This document shows, one piece after another, positions 1 through 9,102 of a stretch of 64,000 nt of DNA. Each line of letters begins with the position of its first letter. Within the stretch, counting starts at the first letter, position 1. Origin of the DNA: Phytohabitans rumicis (GTDB lineage: Bacteria > Actinomycetota > Actinomycetes > Mycobacteriales > Micromonosporaceae); assembly GCF_011764445.1 (NCBI RefSeq), contig NZ_BLPG01000001.1:3038001-3102000 (forward strand), read 5' to 3'. The notes beneath the pieces are model-generated. The model was not told the origin of the DNA, did not search any database, and saw only the letters and a list, made by a program, of their open reading frames with translations. The position numbers were made by a program, and so were the translations under genes.

Positions 1-899
1 CACCCGCTGTGCGACGTGCGCGGGCAGGTCCTCGTTGAGCTCGCGGACCTTGCCGAGCAGGTACGGCTCGTGGCCCCGCTGGCGGGCGCTGTCGATCAGC
101 AGGTAGGGGTCCTTGGACAGGCAGCCGCCGCCGACGTACCCCGGCTTGGCGATGTCCGGCCGCGGGTAGTCGAGGTTGGTCGCCCGGATCACCTCGAGCG
201 GGTCCAGGCCGAGCCGCTCGGTGAGCATGGCGATCTCGTTGCCGAACGAGTAGATCAGGTCGGTGTGGCAGTTGTTGGTGAGCTTGACCAGCTCGGCGAC
301 CTCCATGCTGGACACCGGCACCAGCTCGCGCGCCAACCCGCCGAAGAGGTCCAACCCCAGGCGCAGGCTCTCGTCATCGAGGCCGCCGACGACCTGCGGC
401 AGCTCGACCAGTTCGCGCAGTGCCTGGCCCTGGATGGTGCGTTCGGGCGCCATCACCAGGTGCGGCTCGACCCCCAGCGGTCCCGCAGCACCGGCAACAC
501 GATCGCCCGGCTGGTGCCGACCGGCACCGTGCTGCGCACCACGACGAGAACGTCGGGGTCGCAGCGCTCGGCGATGTATTCGGCCGCGGCGGCCAGATTC
601 TTCAGATTGGGCCGCCGAGTGGCCTCGTCCGTGGGCGTGGACACGCACACGATCGCGGCGTCGACCGGCTCGTCCGGCAGGTCCGGACCGACCAGGATGT
701 TGCGTCCGACGTGTTCGGCGAACACTTCCGCCACACCCGGCTCGTAGATGTGCGGTTGCCCCTTGGCCAGCGAGTCCAGCACGGCGGTTTGGGTGTCGAC
801 TCCGTACACGGTGAAGCCCTTGCGGGCCAGGGCCGCGGTCAGGGTGAGGCCGACATAGCCCATCCCGACCACGCCGATACGGTGAAATTCATGGGTCAT
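1..899 (-). CDS. NDP-sugar (UDP-HexNAc type) 6-dehydrogenase, frameshifted, 3' end outside window
   Basis: Probable NAD-dependent oxidation of C6 of a nucleotide sugar to the uronate, supplying cell-surface polysaccharide. The ATG at 899 gives MTHEFHRIGVVGMGYVGLTL, a Rossmann GxGYVG loop. Later segments are VCVSTPTD, STVPVGTS, APERTIQGQA, ELVKLTNNC and GYVGGGCLSKDP, which holds the catalytic cysteine. The TIQGQA/LPQVVGG stretch resembles WecC/WbpA-type UDP-HexNAc dehydrogenases more than UDP-glucose dehydrogenases; this is a family impression only. The frame breaks at a five-C run (471-475 on the plus strand): reading on without correction stops almost at once, while adding one base restores a continuous frame to base 1. 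It starts 11 bp after the upstream glycosidase stop, so it is probably co-transcribed. The C-terminal domain lies beyond the left edge. Confidence 0.85.
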
Positions 900-910
900 T
901 CTGGGCCTCC

Positions 911-1807
911 CTAGGGTTGTGGACAGGGCGGGTCGACCCGGTCCAGAGCGCGCGTGGTGACATAGCCGGTGAACCGCTCCTCGCGGTAGCGCCGGCACGC
1001 CTCCGCCACGTACGCGGGACGGGTTGCGTAGTCGACGGCGAGCACCACCTTGCCGGCGTCGCGCAGCCGCCGGGTGGCGGTCAGGTTCTCCGCGCAGAAG
1101 TCCTGGGTGCACGGCTCGTCGGTGGCCAGGAAGAACAGCTCCTCCATGCCGATGCCGTCGATCGCCGCGGTGTAGCCGGCGTGGTCCTGCAACTCCGGCG
1201 AGTTCTGCGGGAAGATCCAGAAGTCCGGCTGGGCCTGCTTGGCGTATCGGCTGATGCGGACAATCAGGTCGACCATCTTGGCGCCCAGGCTCTCCCGCGT
1301 CTCGCCCGGGACCAGCGCGAGGTCGATCTCCTCGTACGCCAGCGGCGTGTCCAGGTAGACGCCGTCGAAGCCGGCGGCCAGGGCCTGGTCGACCCGCGGC
1401 CGGACGACGCCGTCCCACCAGCGCTGCTCCCAGTACCGGACGAAGTGCTCCTCCGGCCAGTCCGCCCACCGGTTGAGCATGAGGCCGTCCGACCGCACGC
1501 GTGCCGCCTCGGGCCGGAAGTCCTCGATCGCACCGATCTCGAAGTAGGCCAGCACCCGCTTGCCCGCCCCCCGCACGTCGGCGATCTCCTCGCGGGTGAA
1601 GTATCCGGACCCGGCGTCCTTGGCGAGGTCGATGACGGCGAGGTTCTGCGGTGCGCGGGCGATCGCGTCCAGCCGGCCGTCCGCGTAGCCCTGTAGTTGG
1701 TACACCCAGCTGGTGACCTTGTCGTCGGCCGCCTGCCCGGGATCCGTACAGCCCGGCAGCAGACCCAACATCAGCAGGAGAACGCAGACGATCGGCATCC
1801 GTATCAC
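911..1807 (-). CDS. Endo alpha-1,4-polygalactosaminidase-like (GH114/TM1410-type) lipoprotein
   Basis: Predicted 298-aa exported lipoprotein. A short hydrophobic signal ends in the lipobox LLPGC near residue 21. The rest resembles the TM1410/GH114 TIM-barrel family: VYQLQGY, an early strand around AVIDLAKD, VLAYFEIGAIEDF, then FDGVYLDTPLAYEE with the acidic residues expected in the site, and WIFPQNSPEL. GH114 enzymes cut alpha-1,4-linked galactosamine polymers, and related proteins sit in Pel/galactosaminogalactan exopolysaccharide loci. The GTG at 1807 overlaps the TGA of the upstream GlmS-like gene (GTGA) and has an AGG eight bases upstream, so translation is probably coupled. An ATG at 1798 is an alternative start. 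The pairing with amino-sugar genes supports a role in trimming or releasing a polymer; substrate is inferred. Confidence 0.72.
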   Translation of the reverse strand: MIRMPIVCVLLLMLGLLPGCTDPGQAADDKVTSWVYQLQGYADGRLDAIARAPQNLAVIDLAKDAGSGYFTREEIADVRGAGKRVLAYFEIGAIEDFRPEAARVRSDGLMLNRWADWPEEHFVRYWEQRWWDGVVRPRVDQALAAGFDGVYLDTPLAYEEIDLALVPGETRESLGAKMVDLIVRISRYAKQAQPDFWIFPQNSPELQDHAGYTAAIDGIGMEELFFLATDEPCTQDFCAENLTATRRLRDAGKVVLAVDYATRPAYVAEACRRYREERFTGYVTTRALDRVDPPCPQP

Positions 1808-4800
1808 CCGATCATCCTCGCGATCTCGTCCACCGGCGACAGCAGGACGGTCTCGACGGGCAGATCGGCCAGCACCGACGGGTCGAAGGGCGCGTCGGTC
1901 TCCGTGACGGCGGCCCTGATCTCTTCCAGCCGGCCCCCGCCGAGGACCTCGGTGAGGTGTACGGCGTCGGCCCGCTCGCGCAACGCCACGTGCAGCAGGG
2001 TGAGCGCCTTGACCCGGGTGCCGGTCAGCTCGGGCACCATCAGCACCAAGCGCCCATCGCACCGGCCGCGCACCAGGCGGGGCGTTCGGGAACGTACCGC
2101 CAGCCGCTTGGATCCGCTCAGCTCGGCCCCGTTGTCCGCCCGGCTGACCAGCCCGCGCGCGATGCCCGTCTTGCCGGCGACGCGGATCGTCGCCGGGCCG
2201 TCGGGCGGCCAGCTCAGCAGGTAACGCGTGGCGCCCTCGACCCGATCGACCAGGTTGGCGAAGGCGCTCAGGGTACGCAGGGCGGAGTAGCCGCAGACCT
2301 CCGGATCGCCGCCGGCCTCGGCGAGGGCCGCCGTCAGCCCGTTGTCGAGCAGGTCGGCGTCGCCGCGCGAGGTGCCGACCGTCACCGTCTTCGCCTGGTG
2401 CTTCACCGAGTCGATGGAGCGGGTCAGCTCGTCCACGGCGGTGGTGAGCCGGTGCCGGAGGTACTCGACCGGGTCGCCGGCCGGGTTCCCGTGCTGCAGC
2501 ACCTGGGAGGCGTACGACAGGCCGATGGCCGTGTCGCTCTGTAGGACGCCGCGAAGCGTGCCCGCCGCCGCGTCGGCCACGAACTGATGCAGGTCGTGGC
2601 AGGCCAGGTCCAGGTCGCCGACGGTCACCCGGCCGGCATCGACCGCGCCCTCCAACGCGGCGAGCGCCACCCGCAACGGATCCGCTTTCCGGTCTATCGC
2701 GCGTGCGATGTGGTACGAGAACAGGTGCCCCGCCGCCGTACTGATGATCCAGGCGAACATCGGGTGTGCGGCGGGCACGTGTACGACCAGATCCGTCGCC
2801 CATCGCACGTCGATTCCCTCGTCCACGATCACCGCCGGCGCGTTGCGGTGCGCCGCGAAGATCTCCACCTCCTTGGTCAGGTCGCGCACCTGGCCGGCGG
2901 GCGTGCCGGCCGCGCAGACGAGGACGAACGACTCGGCCGACAGGTCGACGTGCTTCTTGTCCTCGACGGCGTCCGTGGAGATGGTCTTGTAGCACAGCTC
3001 CGACAGCTTGATCCGGGTCTCCTCGGCGGCGACCCGGTTCGGCCCGGACCCAACGACTGTCCAGTATGGATAGCGGATCGCGACCTCCGCGATCTCGGCG
3101 ATCCGCGGCGCCAGGTCGGGCAGCCGCTCCAGCTGCTGCGGGACGTCCAGCAGGGCCTGCAGCAAGGAATCCTCCAGGGCCGGCGGCAGCCGGTCGAGGA
3201 GCCGCGCGAGCCGCAGACCGAGCAGCACGCCCGTGGCGACCTGGGAATAGAACGCCTTGGTGGAGGCCACCGCCATCTCGACATCGCGTCCGTCCGATGT
3301 GTACAGCACGCCGTCGCTCTTGTGCGTCAGGTCGCTGTCGCGCCGGTTGACGATGGAGAGTACGGCCGCGCCACGGGCCCGAGCCATGTCCACGGCCCGG
3401 TTCGTGTCCGTGGTGGTCCCGGATTGGCTCACCGCGACCAGGCACACCGCCGACATGTCCGGCCGCAGGCCCCACGCGGACAGTTCACTTGCCGGCATGG
3501 CCGCGACCGACACGGCCGGTTTGAGCAGTCGCTTCACCACGGTCGCGATGCCCTGGCAGGCGACCGCCGCCGTGCCCTGGCCGACGAGGATGACCTCGCG
3601 GATGTCACCGGCGGTGAAGCGGCGGCGCACCGCCTCCGGCAGCGCCGGCTCGCTCAGCGTCACGTAGTGCCGGTCGCCGTCCCGGGCGACCCGCCCGCGC
3701 AGGCTCTTGCGGAACGACGAAGGAGCCTCGGTCATCTCCTTCACCAGGTAGTGCTCGAACGGGCCGCGTGCCACGTCCCGGGTGGTGATTTCCGCGGTGA
3801 CGATGTCGCCATCGGTCGTCGCCACGGGCCGGCCCAGCGCCGTATAGCGCCGCAGCGCCGCCGCCGTCCCCGCGCCCGCCCGGTCCAGTGTCACCACGGT
3901 GCCCAACTCGCCGCCGTCGGCGAGCGTGCCGTCCAGGCGCAGGTACCGGTCGGTCACGCCGACCAGCCCGTACACCTCGCTGGCGACCAGGAAGCAGCCC
4001 GGCGCGAACCCGACGTACAGGCCCTGCCCGCTCCCCTTCACCCCGAGCAGCAGTTGGTCCGGATTGGCGGCGGTCTGCGCGGCGATGGCGAACGAGCCGT
4101 ACCCGCGGCGGATGAACTCGGCCATGGCCGGCACCGGCTCCGCGCCCGCGTCGATGCTTCCGGCCAGCAGCACCGGGATCAGCTTCGCGTCGGTGCTGAT
4201 CCCGGCGGCGTCGGCGGGCAGGCCGATCTGTTGCCGCAGGGCCACGTGGTTGTCGATGTCGCCGTTGAGCGCCGCCGTGGCGAAGATGTGCGCCCGACCC
4301 CGCACCACGCTGTTGACCGGGTGGGCGTTGGCCTCGCTGATGCGACCCACGCTGGCCCAGCGGGTGTGCGCGAGCACGGTCACCCGGGCGCCGGGCAGCG
4401 CCAGCACCGCCCGCAGGTCCGTGTCGACGGCGATGGTGGCGCGCAGGAAGGCGACGTTTTCCCCGAGCCGGCCGATGACGGATGCCCGCTTGTAGACAAA
4501 CGCCAATCCACCATCGAGCGCCTCGACCGCGCCGTGCCGGTAGTCGGTGTCCGCGCGGTGACGCAGGTCCGGGGGTACGCCGTCGGGCAGCGTCACCCAG
4601 ATCTGGATGCCCGCCGAATCACGCCCCCGGACCTCGAGCCGGTCCACCGCGTCGAGGACCGCGTCGACCGCCAGGTAGGCACGGGCCACGTCCAGATCCG
4701 CGATCGCGTCGCCGGCCAGGGCACCCGCCCGAGCTGCGGCCGCCACCCGATCATGGGTCAGCGCCCAGAGCAGGTCACGGGCGCGCACCGCGAGCCGCTG

Positions 4801-5115
4801 CCCGCGTTCGAGAAGCTCCGGGTCCCAGTCCGCGCTGTGCCGGTCCAGGTCACGATCGAGCTCGGCCAGCCAGCCGCTCGCCGCGGACAGGCGTTCGACG
4901 GCTTCCTCCCGCAGCCGCGCGTCGGTCGCCAGGCGGTGGCTAACGGTCGGGAGGGCGTACAGCTCGGCCGCTGCCGACAGACCTTTGACAAACCAGTCCA
5001 GCCCGGCAAGCAGGTCGTCCGGCCGGTCCTTGGGCAAGGCGTCGAGCACCTGTCGGCGCGAGACGTCCGCACGCTCACCGCCGTAGTCCGGCACTGCCGC
5101 CACGATTCCGCACAT
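1804..5115 (-). CDS. Giant GlmS-like protein: glutaminase, two SIS domains and a C-terminal extension
   Basis: A 1103-aa relative of glutamine:fructose-6-phosphate amidotransferase; ordinary GlmS is about 610 aa. MCGIVAAV supplies the N-terminal nucleophile cysteine. Glutaminase motifs follow in order: VRGRDSAGIQ, HTRWASVGR, NAHPVNS, ALNGDIDN and STDAKLIP. The linker EHYLVKEMTEAP and a first SIS domain (VSQSGTTTDTNRAV, VASTKAF) are clear; a second SIS domain carries VVGSGPNRVAAEE and EDKKHVDLSAES in place of the usual ELKHGP. Two parts are not canonical: about 110 mainly helical residues inserted between the first strand and VRGRDSAGI, and roughly 250 C-terminal residues after the second SIS domain that I do not recognise. 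It sits 74 bp after a BTAD regulator and overlaps the next gene, so it probably makes or senses an amino sugar for this locus. Catalysis is plausible but unproven. Confidence 0.8.
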   Translation of the reverse strand: MCGIVAAVPDYGGERADVSRRQVLDALPKDRPDDLLAGLDWFVKGLSAAAELYALPTVSHRLATDARLREEAVERLSAASGWLAELDRDLDRHSADWDPELLERGQRLAVRARDLLWALTHDRVAAAARAGALAGDAIADLDVARAYLAVDAVLDAVDRLEVRGRDSAGIQIWVTLPDGVPPDLRHRADTDYRHGAVEALDGGLAFVYKRASVIGRLGENVAFLRATIAVDTDLRAVLALPGARVTVLAHTRWASVGRISEANAHPVNSVVRGRAHIFATAALNGDIDNHVALRQQIGLPADAAGISTDAKLIPVLLAGSIDAGAEPVPAMAEFIRRGYGSFAIAAQTAANPDQLLLGVKGSGQGLYVGFAPGCFLVASEVYGLVGVTDRYLRLDGTLADGGELGTVVTLDRAGAGTAAALRRYTALGRPVATTDGDIVTAEITTRDVARGPFEHYLVKEMTEAPSSFRKSLRGRVARDGDRHYVTLSEPALPEAVRRRFTAGDIREVILVGQGTAAVACQGIATVVKRLLKPAVSVAAMPASELSAWGLRPDMSAVCLVAVSQSGTTTDTNRAVDMARARGAAVLSIVNRRDSDLTHKSDGVLYTSDGRDVEMAVASTKAFYSQVATGVLLGLRLARLLDRLPPALEDSLLQALLDVPQQLERLPDLAPRIAEIAEVAIRYPYWTVVGSGPNRVAAEETRIKLSELCYKTISTDAVEDKKHVDLSAESFVLVCAAGTPAGQVRDLTKEVEIFAAHRNAPAVIVDEGIDVRWATDLVVHVPAAHPMFAWIISTAAGHLFSYHIARAIDRKADPLRVALAALEGAVDAGRVTVGDLDLACHDLHQFVADAAAGTLRGVLQSDTAIGLSYASQVLQHGNPAGDPVEYLRHRLTTAVDELTRSIDSVKHQAKTVTVGTSRGDADLLDNGLTAALAEAGGDPEVCGYSALRTLSAFANLVDRVEGATRYLLSWPPDGPATIRVAGKTGIARGLVSRADNGAELSGSKRLAVRSRTPRLVRGRCDGRLVLMVPELTGTRVKALTLLHVALRERADAVHLTEVLGGGRLEEIRAAVTETDAPFDPSVLADLPVETVLLSPVDEIARMIG

Positions 5116-5189
5116 GGCTGGGTCCCCTAGGTCGCTTCGGTACCCGTTCTGGCTAACATCCCCCGCGTGGCGCCCGCGTCACCCGCGCG

Positions 5190-5900
5190 TCACGCGAGGG
5201 ATTGCCGGATCGGGCTCATCAGGTCCAGGAACTGCCGGGTGGGCAGGATCCCGAACTCGTCGGCGAGCACCTGGCGGCAGCGCTCGAACTGCCGGATCGC
5301 CTCGCCCACGTTCCCCTCGGCCAGGTGCACCCGGGCCACCACCCGGTGAGCGCTCTCCCGCAAGGGGTCCATGCGGACCGCGGTGAGTCCGGCCTGCAGC
5401 GCCTCCAGGTACCGCCCCTCCTGGGCGTGCAGCGTGGCGAGCCGCTCCAGCGCGTGTAGTTGGACCTGATGCAGCCGCTCCCGGTGCAGCAGGACCCAGT
5501 CGTCGTACCAGCCCGGGAGCAGGTCGCCCGCGGACAGTACGGCCAGCGCGTTCGCCGGGGCGACACCGTCGTCCAGCACCGCGCGGGCATGGCTCAGGAT
5601 CTCGTCCATGTCGATGCGTACGCCCGGGTTGAGCATGAGCGCACCGTCCATGGCGTCGACCAGTTTCGGGTGTTGTTGCCTGATCCGCCACAGGGCCGAA
5701 CGCAGATTGCCCTGGGCATGGTGTTCGTTGCATTCGGGCCACAGCTGACCGGCCACGAGGCACCGGTCACGCCGGCCCTGAATGGCCAGGAGCGCGCTGA
5801 GCCGCTGGACCGCTCGCGTCGTGCCGACCGCTTCCCGGCCACGGCGCAGTTCCCACCGGTCGATGAGAACCATTGTCCAACCGGCCGTGCGCTCCCCCAT
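5190..5900 (-). CDS. SARP/BTAD-domain transcriptional regulator
   Basis: A 236-aa regulator. The N-terminal part contains a winged-helix region (RGREAVGTTRAVQRLSALLA, QLWPECNEHHAQGNLRSALWRIR) and the C-terminal two thirds is a BTAD-type helical repeat (YDDWVLLHRERLHQVQLHAL, YLEALQAGLTAVRMDPLRES, GEAIRQFERCRQVLADEFG). This domain order matches short SARP activators that switch on adjacent gene clusters. The start is ATG 5900; an internal ATG at MVLIDRWEL is possible. It reads toward the GlmS-like gene 74 bp away, so it is the likely local activator of the polysaccharide locus or forms an operon with it. The 214 bp in front of it carries a perfect palindrome and short direct repeats. Confidence 0.8.
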   Translation of the reverse strand: MGERTAGWTMVLIDRWELRRGREAVGTTRAVQRLSALLAIQGRRDRCLVAGQLWPECNEHHAQGNLRSALWRIRQQHPKLVDAMDGALMLNPGVRIDMDEILSHARAVLDDGVAPANALAVLSAGDLLPGWYDDWVLLHRERLHQVQLHALERLATLHAQEGRYLEALQAGLTAVRMDPLRESAHRVVARVHLAEGNVGEAIRQFERCRQVLADEFGILPTRQFLDLMSPIRQSLA

Positions 5901-6114
5901 GCTTCACCCATCGCGTCCCCCTGATTACGCGCGCTGGGATGCTCCGATAGCACAACAGACATCAGATCAGGCTTGTCCGGACTTGTCGGACAGTCAATCA
6001 ACCGAACGTTCCGCCGGATTGGTCGTCAGTGGCGAAGTGGATTGCACGGCTCATACCACTAACGCCTTATTGTCGGGTTCCCGACAGCTAACGCGCCGGT
6101 GACGCCGCGGAGAC
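5901..6114. promoter_or_regulatory. Upstream control region of the BTAD regulator with palindrome
   Basis: Non-coding 214 bp between the regulator start and hairpin element A. It holds a perfect 16-bp palindrome, TGTCGGGTTCCCGACA at 6071-6086, and a short direct repeat (CTTGTCCGGA then CTTGTCGGA) at about 5972-5990 spaced roughly one helical turn. SARP proteins bind direct heptamers at such spacing, so the latter could be an autoregulatory site; the palindrome would suit a dimeric repressor. No well-spaced -35/-10 pair could be fixed. Confidence 0.4.
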
Positions 6115-6169
6115 GTTAGGAAGGGCCCCCTCCTATGCATAAAACGTTAGGAGGGGGCCCTTCCTTGCA
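6115..6169. repeat. 55-bp hairpin element, copy A (terminator-like)
   Basis: First of four exactly 55-bp copies (see 26002, 47074 and 61298). GGAAGGGCCCCCTCCTA pairs perfectly over 17 bp with TAGGAGGGGGCCCTTCC around a short A/T-rich loop, flanked by GTTA and TTGCA. It begins one base after the TGA of the GH5 gene (6171-6173, minus strand), so it probably ends the mannan operon transcript. Confidence 0.75.
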
Positions 6170-6170
6170 C

Positions 6171-8113
6171 TCACTCGGCGCGGATGTTGTCGATGTCGAA
6201 CTCGCCGGGGTGGGCCCACACGTAGACCTCGCGCACGTCGGCCAGCGCCGCCGCGTCGCAGGACATCTGGGTCAGCAGGTCGGCCGTGACGGTGACCTGG
6301 CTGTTCTGCGGCACCCAGGTGAAGTTCGACTGGCACCAGGAGGGGACGTCGCCGTACTGCACGGCGATCGCGCCGCTGGTGCCGGCGTCCGGGCCGACGC
6401 GCAGGTCGAACTTCAGGGCCACCTTGGCGGTGAGGTCGAGCGGCGCGTCCAGCCGCTTGCCGAACCACCCGCCGTCGGCCGCGGAGATGTGCAGGCCGTA
6501 CGCGCCCTCGGTGTGGAAGTCGGCGGTCTGCGCGACCGTCCCGGCGTTGGTCTGCCACGGCGCGGGCGCCCAGCCCTCGGTGCCGGTCTCGAACGTCGCG
6601 ATCTGGATCGTCGGCGTCGCCGGCGGCAGCACCGTCACGCTCAGGGTGGCCGTGTTCGATACGCGCCCGGCGAGGTCACGGATGGTGTATTGGGTCGCCG
6701 CCCGGCCCCGGAACCCGGCCGTGGGCGTGAAGACCACCTTGCCGTCGCTCGTCAGCGCGAACTGCCCACCCTCGACCGACGAAGGGTTTAGCCTGATTGA
6801 CGACGGGCGCACCGACGTGCGGTACGCGATGTCGTTCGCGGCCGGCGCCAGCGTCACCGGCGTCTCGAACGCCGTGACCACCGCGTCGTCGTCGGCCACC
6901 GGCGGCCGGGACCGCTGCCCCGGCGGATCTCCTCGGTGGCATTGGACAGGTTGATGCACACCGGGCTCGGGCAGTAGACGGTGTATCCGTCGTAGTCCGG
7001 GTACAGGCTGCCGTCGTCCTGCACGCCGGAAAGGATCCAGTAGAGGAAGCCCGTGCCGCCGGTGGCGATGAACGCGTCCGTCCACTTTTGATAGACGGGG
7101 TTGCGGTCCGCCTTGTCCGGCCAGCCGAATTCACCGAGCATCACCGGCTTGCCGATCTTGGCGGCCTCCCGGTTGTGCCGCTTGATCCAGTCGACGGCCC
7201 AGACCGCGTCCTTGCCCCACGGCTTCGGGTACAGGTGGTACGACATGACGTCCACCGCCGGCAGCTTGGTGAACGCGAGGACGTCCACGCCCTCGCCGCA
7301 GTTGACGGTCCAGTCCGAACTGGTCCGGTCGTCGCAGAAGAAGCCCTCGTCGCCGACGCTGGCCAGGTGCTTGCGGTCGACGGACTTGATGTGCCGGGTC
7401 ATCTCGTCGGCCCACGCCGTGAGCAGTTGCGGCGAGCAGTTCGGCGACGTCGGGTAGAGCCCGGAGCCCTTGCACCGCGGCTCGTTGCCCAGCTCCCACG
7501 TCATGACGGCCGGATCGTCCTTGTACTTGACCCCGGTCAGCGAGTTGGTGCGGTTCAGGACGTGCGAGATCCAGTCCTTGTACCAGCCGCGGATCACCGG
7601 GTCGGAGTAGAAGTCGTCGTGGTACTGACCGCCGCGCCAGCGCACGTACTGGGCGATGCCGCCGAAGTCGTTCCAGTTGTTGGTGAGCGGAATGACCAGC
7701 TTGACGCCGGCGTCGCCGGCGGCCTTGATGACGTAGTCGAGGCGTTCCAGGCCGTCGGCCCCGTCGTTGTACGCCGGCCGGGTGCCGTCCCAGTACTGGA
7801 AGTAGACGCCGTCCGCCTTGCCGTGGATGGAGCCGGAGCCGTCCTGGTTGCCGATGTCGAGGAAGCCCCACGTGCGCAGCACGGTGAAGCCGGCCGACTT
7901 CGCGTCGGCGAACACGTCGTCGACCATCAGCCGCGACTTGTACATCAGGTAGTAGTTGTTGGTGCCGCCGAAGCGGAACTTCTTGCCGTCGAGCTTCAGC
8001 GTGGCCCCGTCGCGGACGACGAAGCCCGAAGTGGACGGTCCAGCGACGGCGGGGGTAGCCGGAGTGAGGAGGAGAAGTGCGGTGACGGCGGTGAGGAGGG
8101 AGCGCACTTTCAT
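6171..8113 (-). CDS. Secreted GH5 beta-mannanase with Ig-like and carbohydrate-binding-like C-terminal domains (frameshifted)
   Basis: Probable extracellular endo-1,4-beta-mannanase, about 647 aa when the frame is repaired. A Sec signal ends near PAVAG (residue 25). The GH5 TIM barrel spans about 30-390: TWELGNEPRC gives the acid/base Glu and VMLGEFGWPDK the nucleophile Glu. After a break at a CCCC run (6918-6921) the other frame continues with VADDDAVVTAFETPV, an Ig-like tandem-95-type module, then a beta-sandwich starting IATFETGTEGWAP and ending FDIDNIRAE, which looks like a carbohydrate-binding module. Length is 3n+2, as expected if one base is missing. The ATG overlaps the ROK gene stop (ATGA) with AGGAG seven bases ahead, so it is the last gene of the operon. 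Exact GH5 subfamily is uncertain. Confidence 0.82.
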
Positions 8114-9029
8114 GGGGTACTCCTAAGAGCGAGAGCCGCGGCGCCTAGCAGACCCGCGTCCGTCCCGAACCGGCTCGGGTGGATCCGCACCCGCCGGATG
8201 AAGGCAAGGCCGGCCAGGTCGGCGACCGCCTCGCGGAGCGGGGTGAAGAGCAGGTCGCCGGCGCCGGCTACGCCGCCGCCGACGACCACGTCGTCGAGGT
8301 CCAGCAGGCCGCTCGCGCAGACGATCCCGGCGGCCACCGCGGTCGCGGCCCGCCGGAACGCCTGCCGCGCGACGGGATCGCCGTCGCGCGCGTCCTGGGC
8401 GAGGGTGCGGGCGTCGGCCGGCCGGCCGGCGGCAGGCTCCCAGCCCTCGGCCCGCGCCCATCTGGTCATCGAGGGCCGCTGGCGATGGCCTCGACGCACC
8501 CGCGCCCGCCGCAGGGGCACGGCGGGCCGTCGAGGTCGACGACGATGTGTCCAATGTGGCCGGCGTTGCCGGTGACGCCGGGATGGATCCGGCCGTCCAG
8601 CACGAGGCCGCCACCGACGCCGGTGGAGACCACCATGCCGAGCATGGCCCGGGTGGTGTATCCGCCGCGCCAGTACTCGCCGAGCGCCATGCACTGCCCG
8701 TCGCCGGCGAGCACCGCGGGCCGGCCGGGCAGCACCGGCCGCAGCGCGTCGAGGATCGGAAACGGCCGCCAGTCCGTGATGTTGACCGGGCTGACCGTGC
8801 CGGCGTTCAGGTCGAGCGGGCCGGCGGAGCCGACCCCGAGCCCGACCAGCCGGCCGGCCGGGCCTTTCGCGGCCACCTCGCGGGCCAGCCGGTCGAGCGC
8901 GGCCGCCGCCTTCTGGCCGTCCGCCGGGGTGGGCACGGTGACCCGGTCCCGGAGCGTGCCGTCCGGCTCCACGACGGCCGCCGCGAGCTTCGTGCCGCCG
9001 ACGTCGACGGCCAGTACCGGCCCGGTCAT
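8110..9029 (-). CDS. ROK-family sugar kinase (frameshifted)
   Basis: Probable cytoplasmic kinase, about 306 aa. The ATG at 9029 opens with MTGPVLAVDVGGTKLAAAVV, the ROK phosphate motif. GLGVGSAGPLD, GDGQCMALGEYW and VVSTGVGGGLVLDG follow, then GNAGHIGHIVVD and the zinc-type CPCGGRGCVEA signature. The frame breaks just after that motif at a GGG run (8473-8475); adding one base joins SGPSMTRWARAEGWEP to DLDDVVVGGGVAGAGD and the normal C-terminus. Length is 3n+2. It lies between the beta-mannosidase and the mannanase, so mannose or a mannose derivative is the likely substrate. Longer starts up to 9140 would run into the 3' end of the GH2 gene and are less likely. Its TGA overlaps the GH5 start. 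Confidence 0.82.
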
Positions 9030-9102
9030 GCTGAGCCGTCTTTCGTTCCCGACTGCGGGGCTCGCAGGCGGGCCGCCGTCGTCTGTTCCAGGCCGTTGAA
9101 GC

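Noticed and set aside
2587-5130. 847-codon open frame antisense to the GlmS-like gene, and similar long antisense frames at 17559-20129 and 35984-37960
   Set aside because: They mirror real genes on the opposite strand, have Arg/Gln/His-rich composition typical of high-GC shadows, and show no domain motifs or ribosome binding sites.
6171-8113. Programmed frameshift in the GH5 gene
   Set aside because: No slippery heptamer or downstream structure was evident, and the same single-base defect recurs in unrelated genes, pointing to sequence error.
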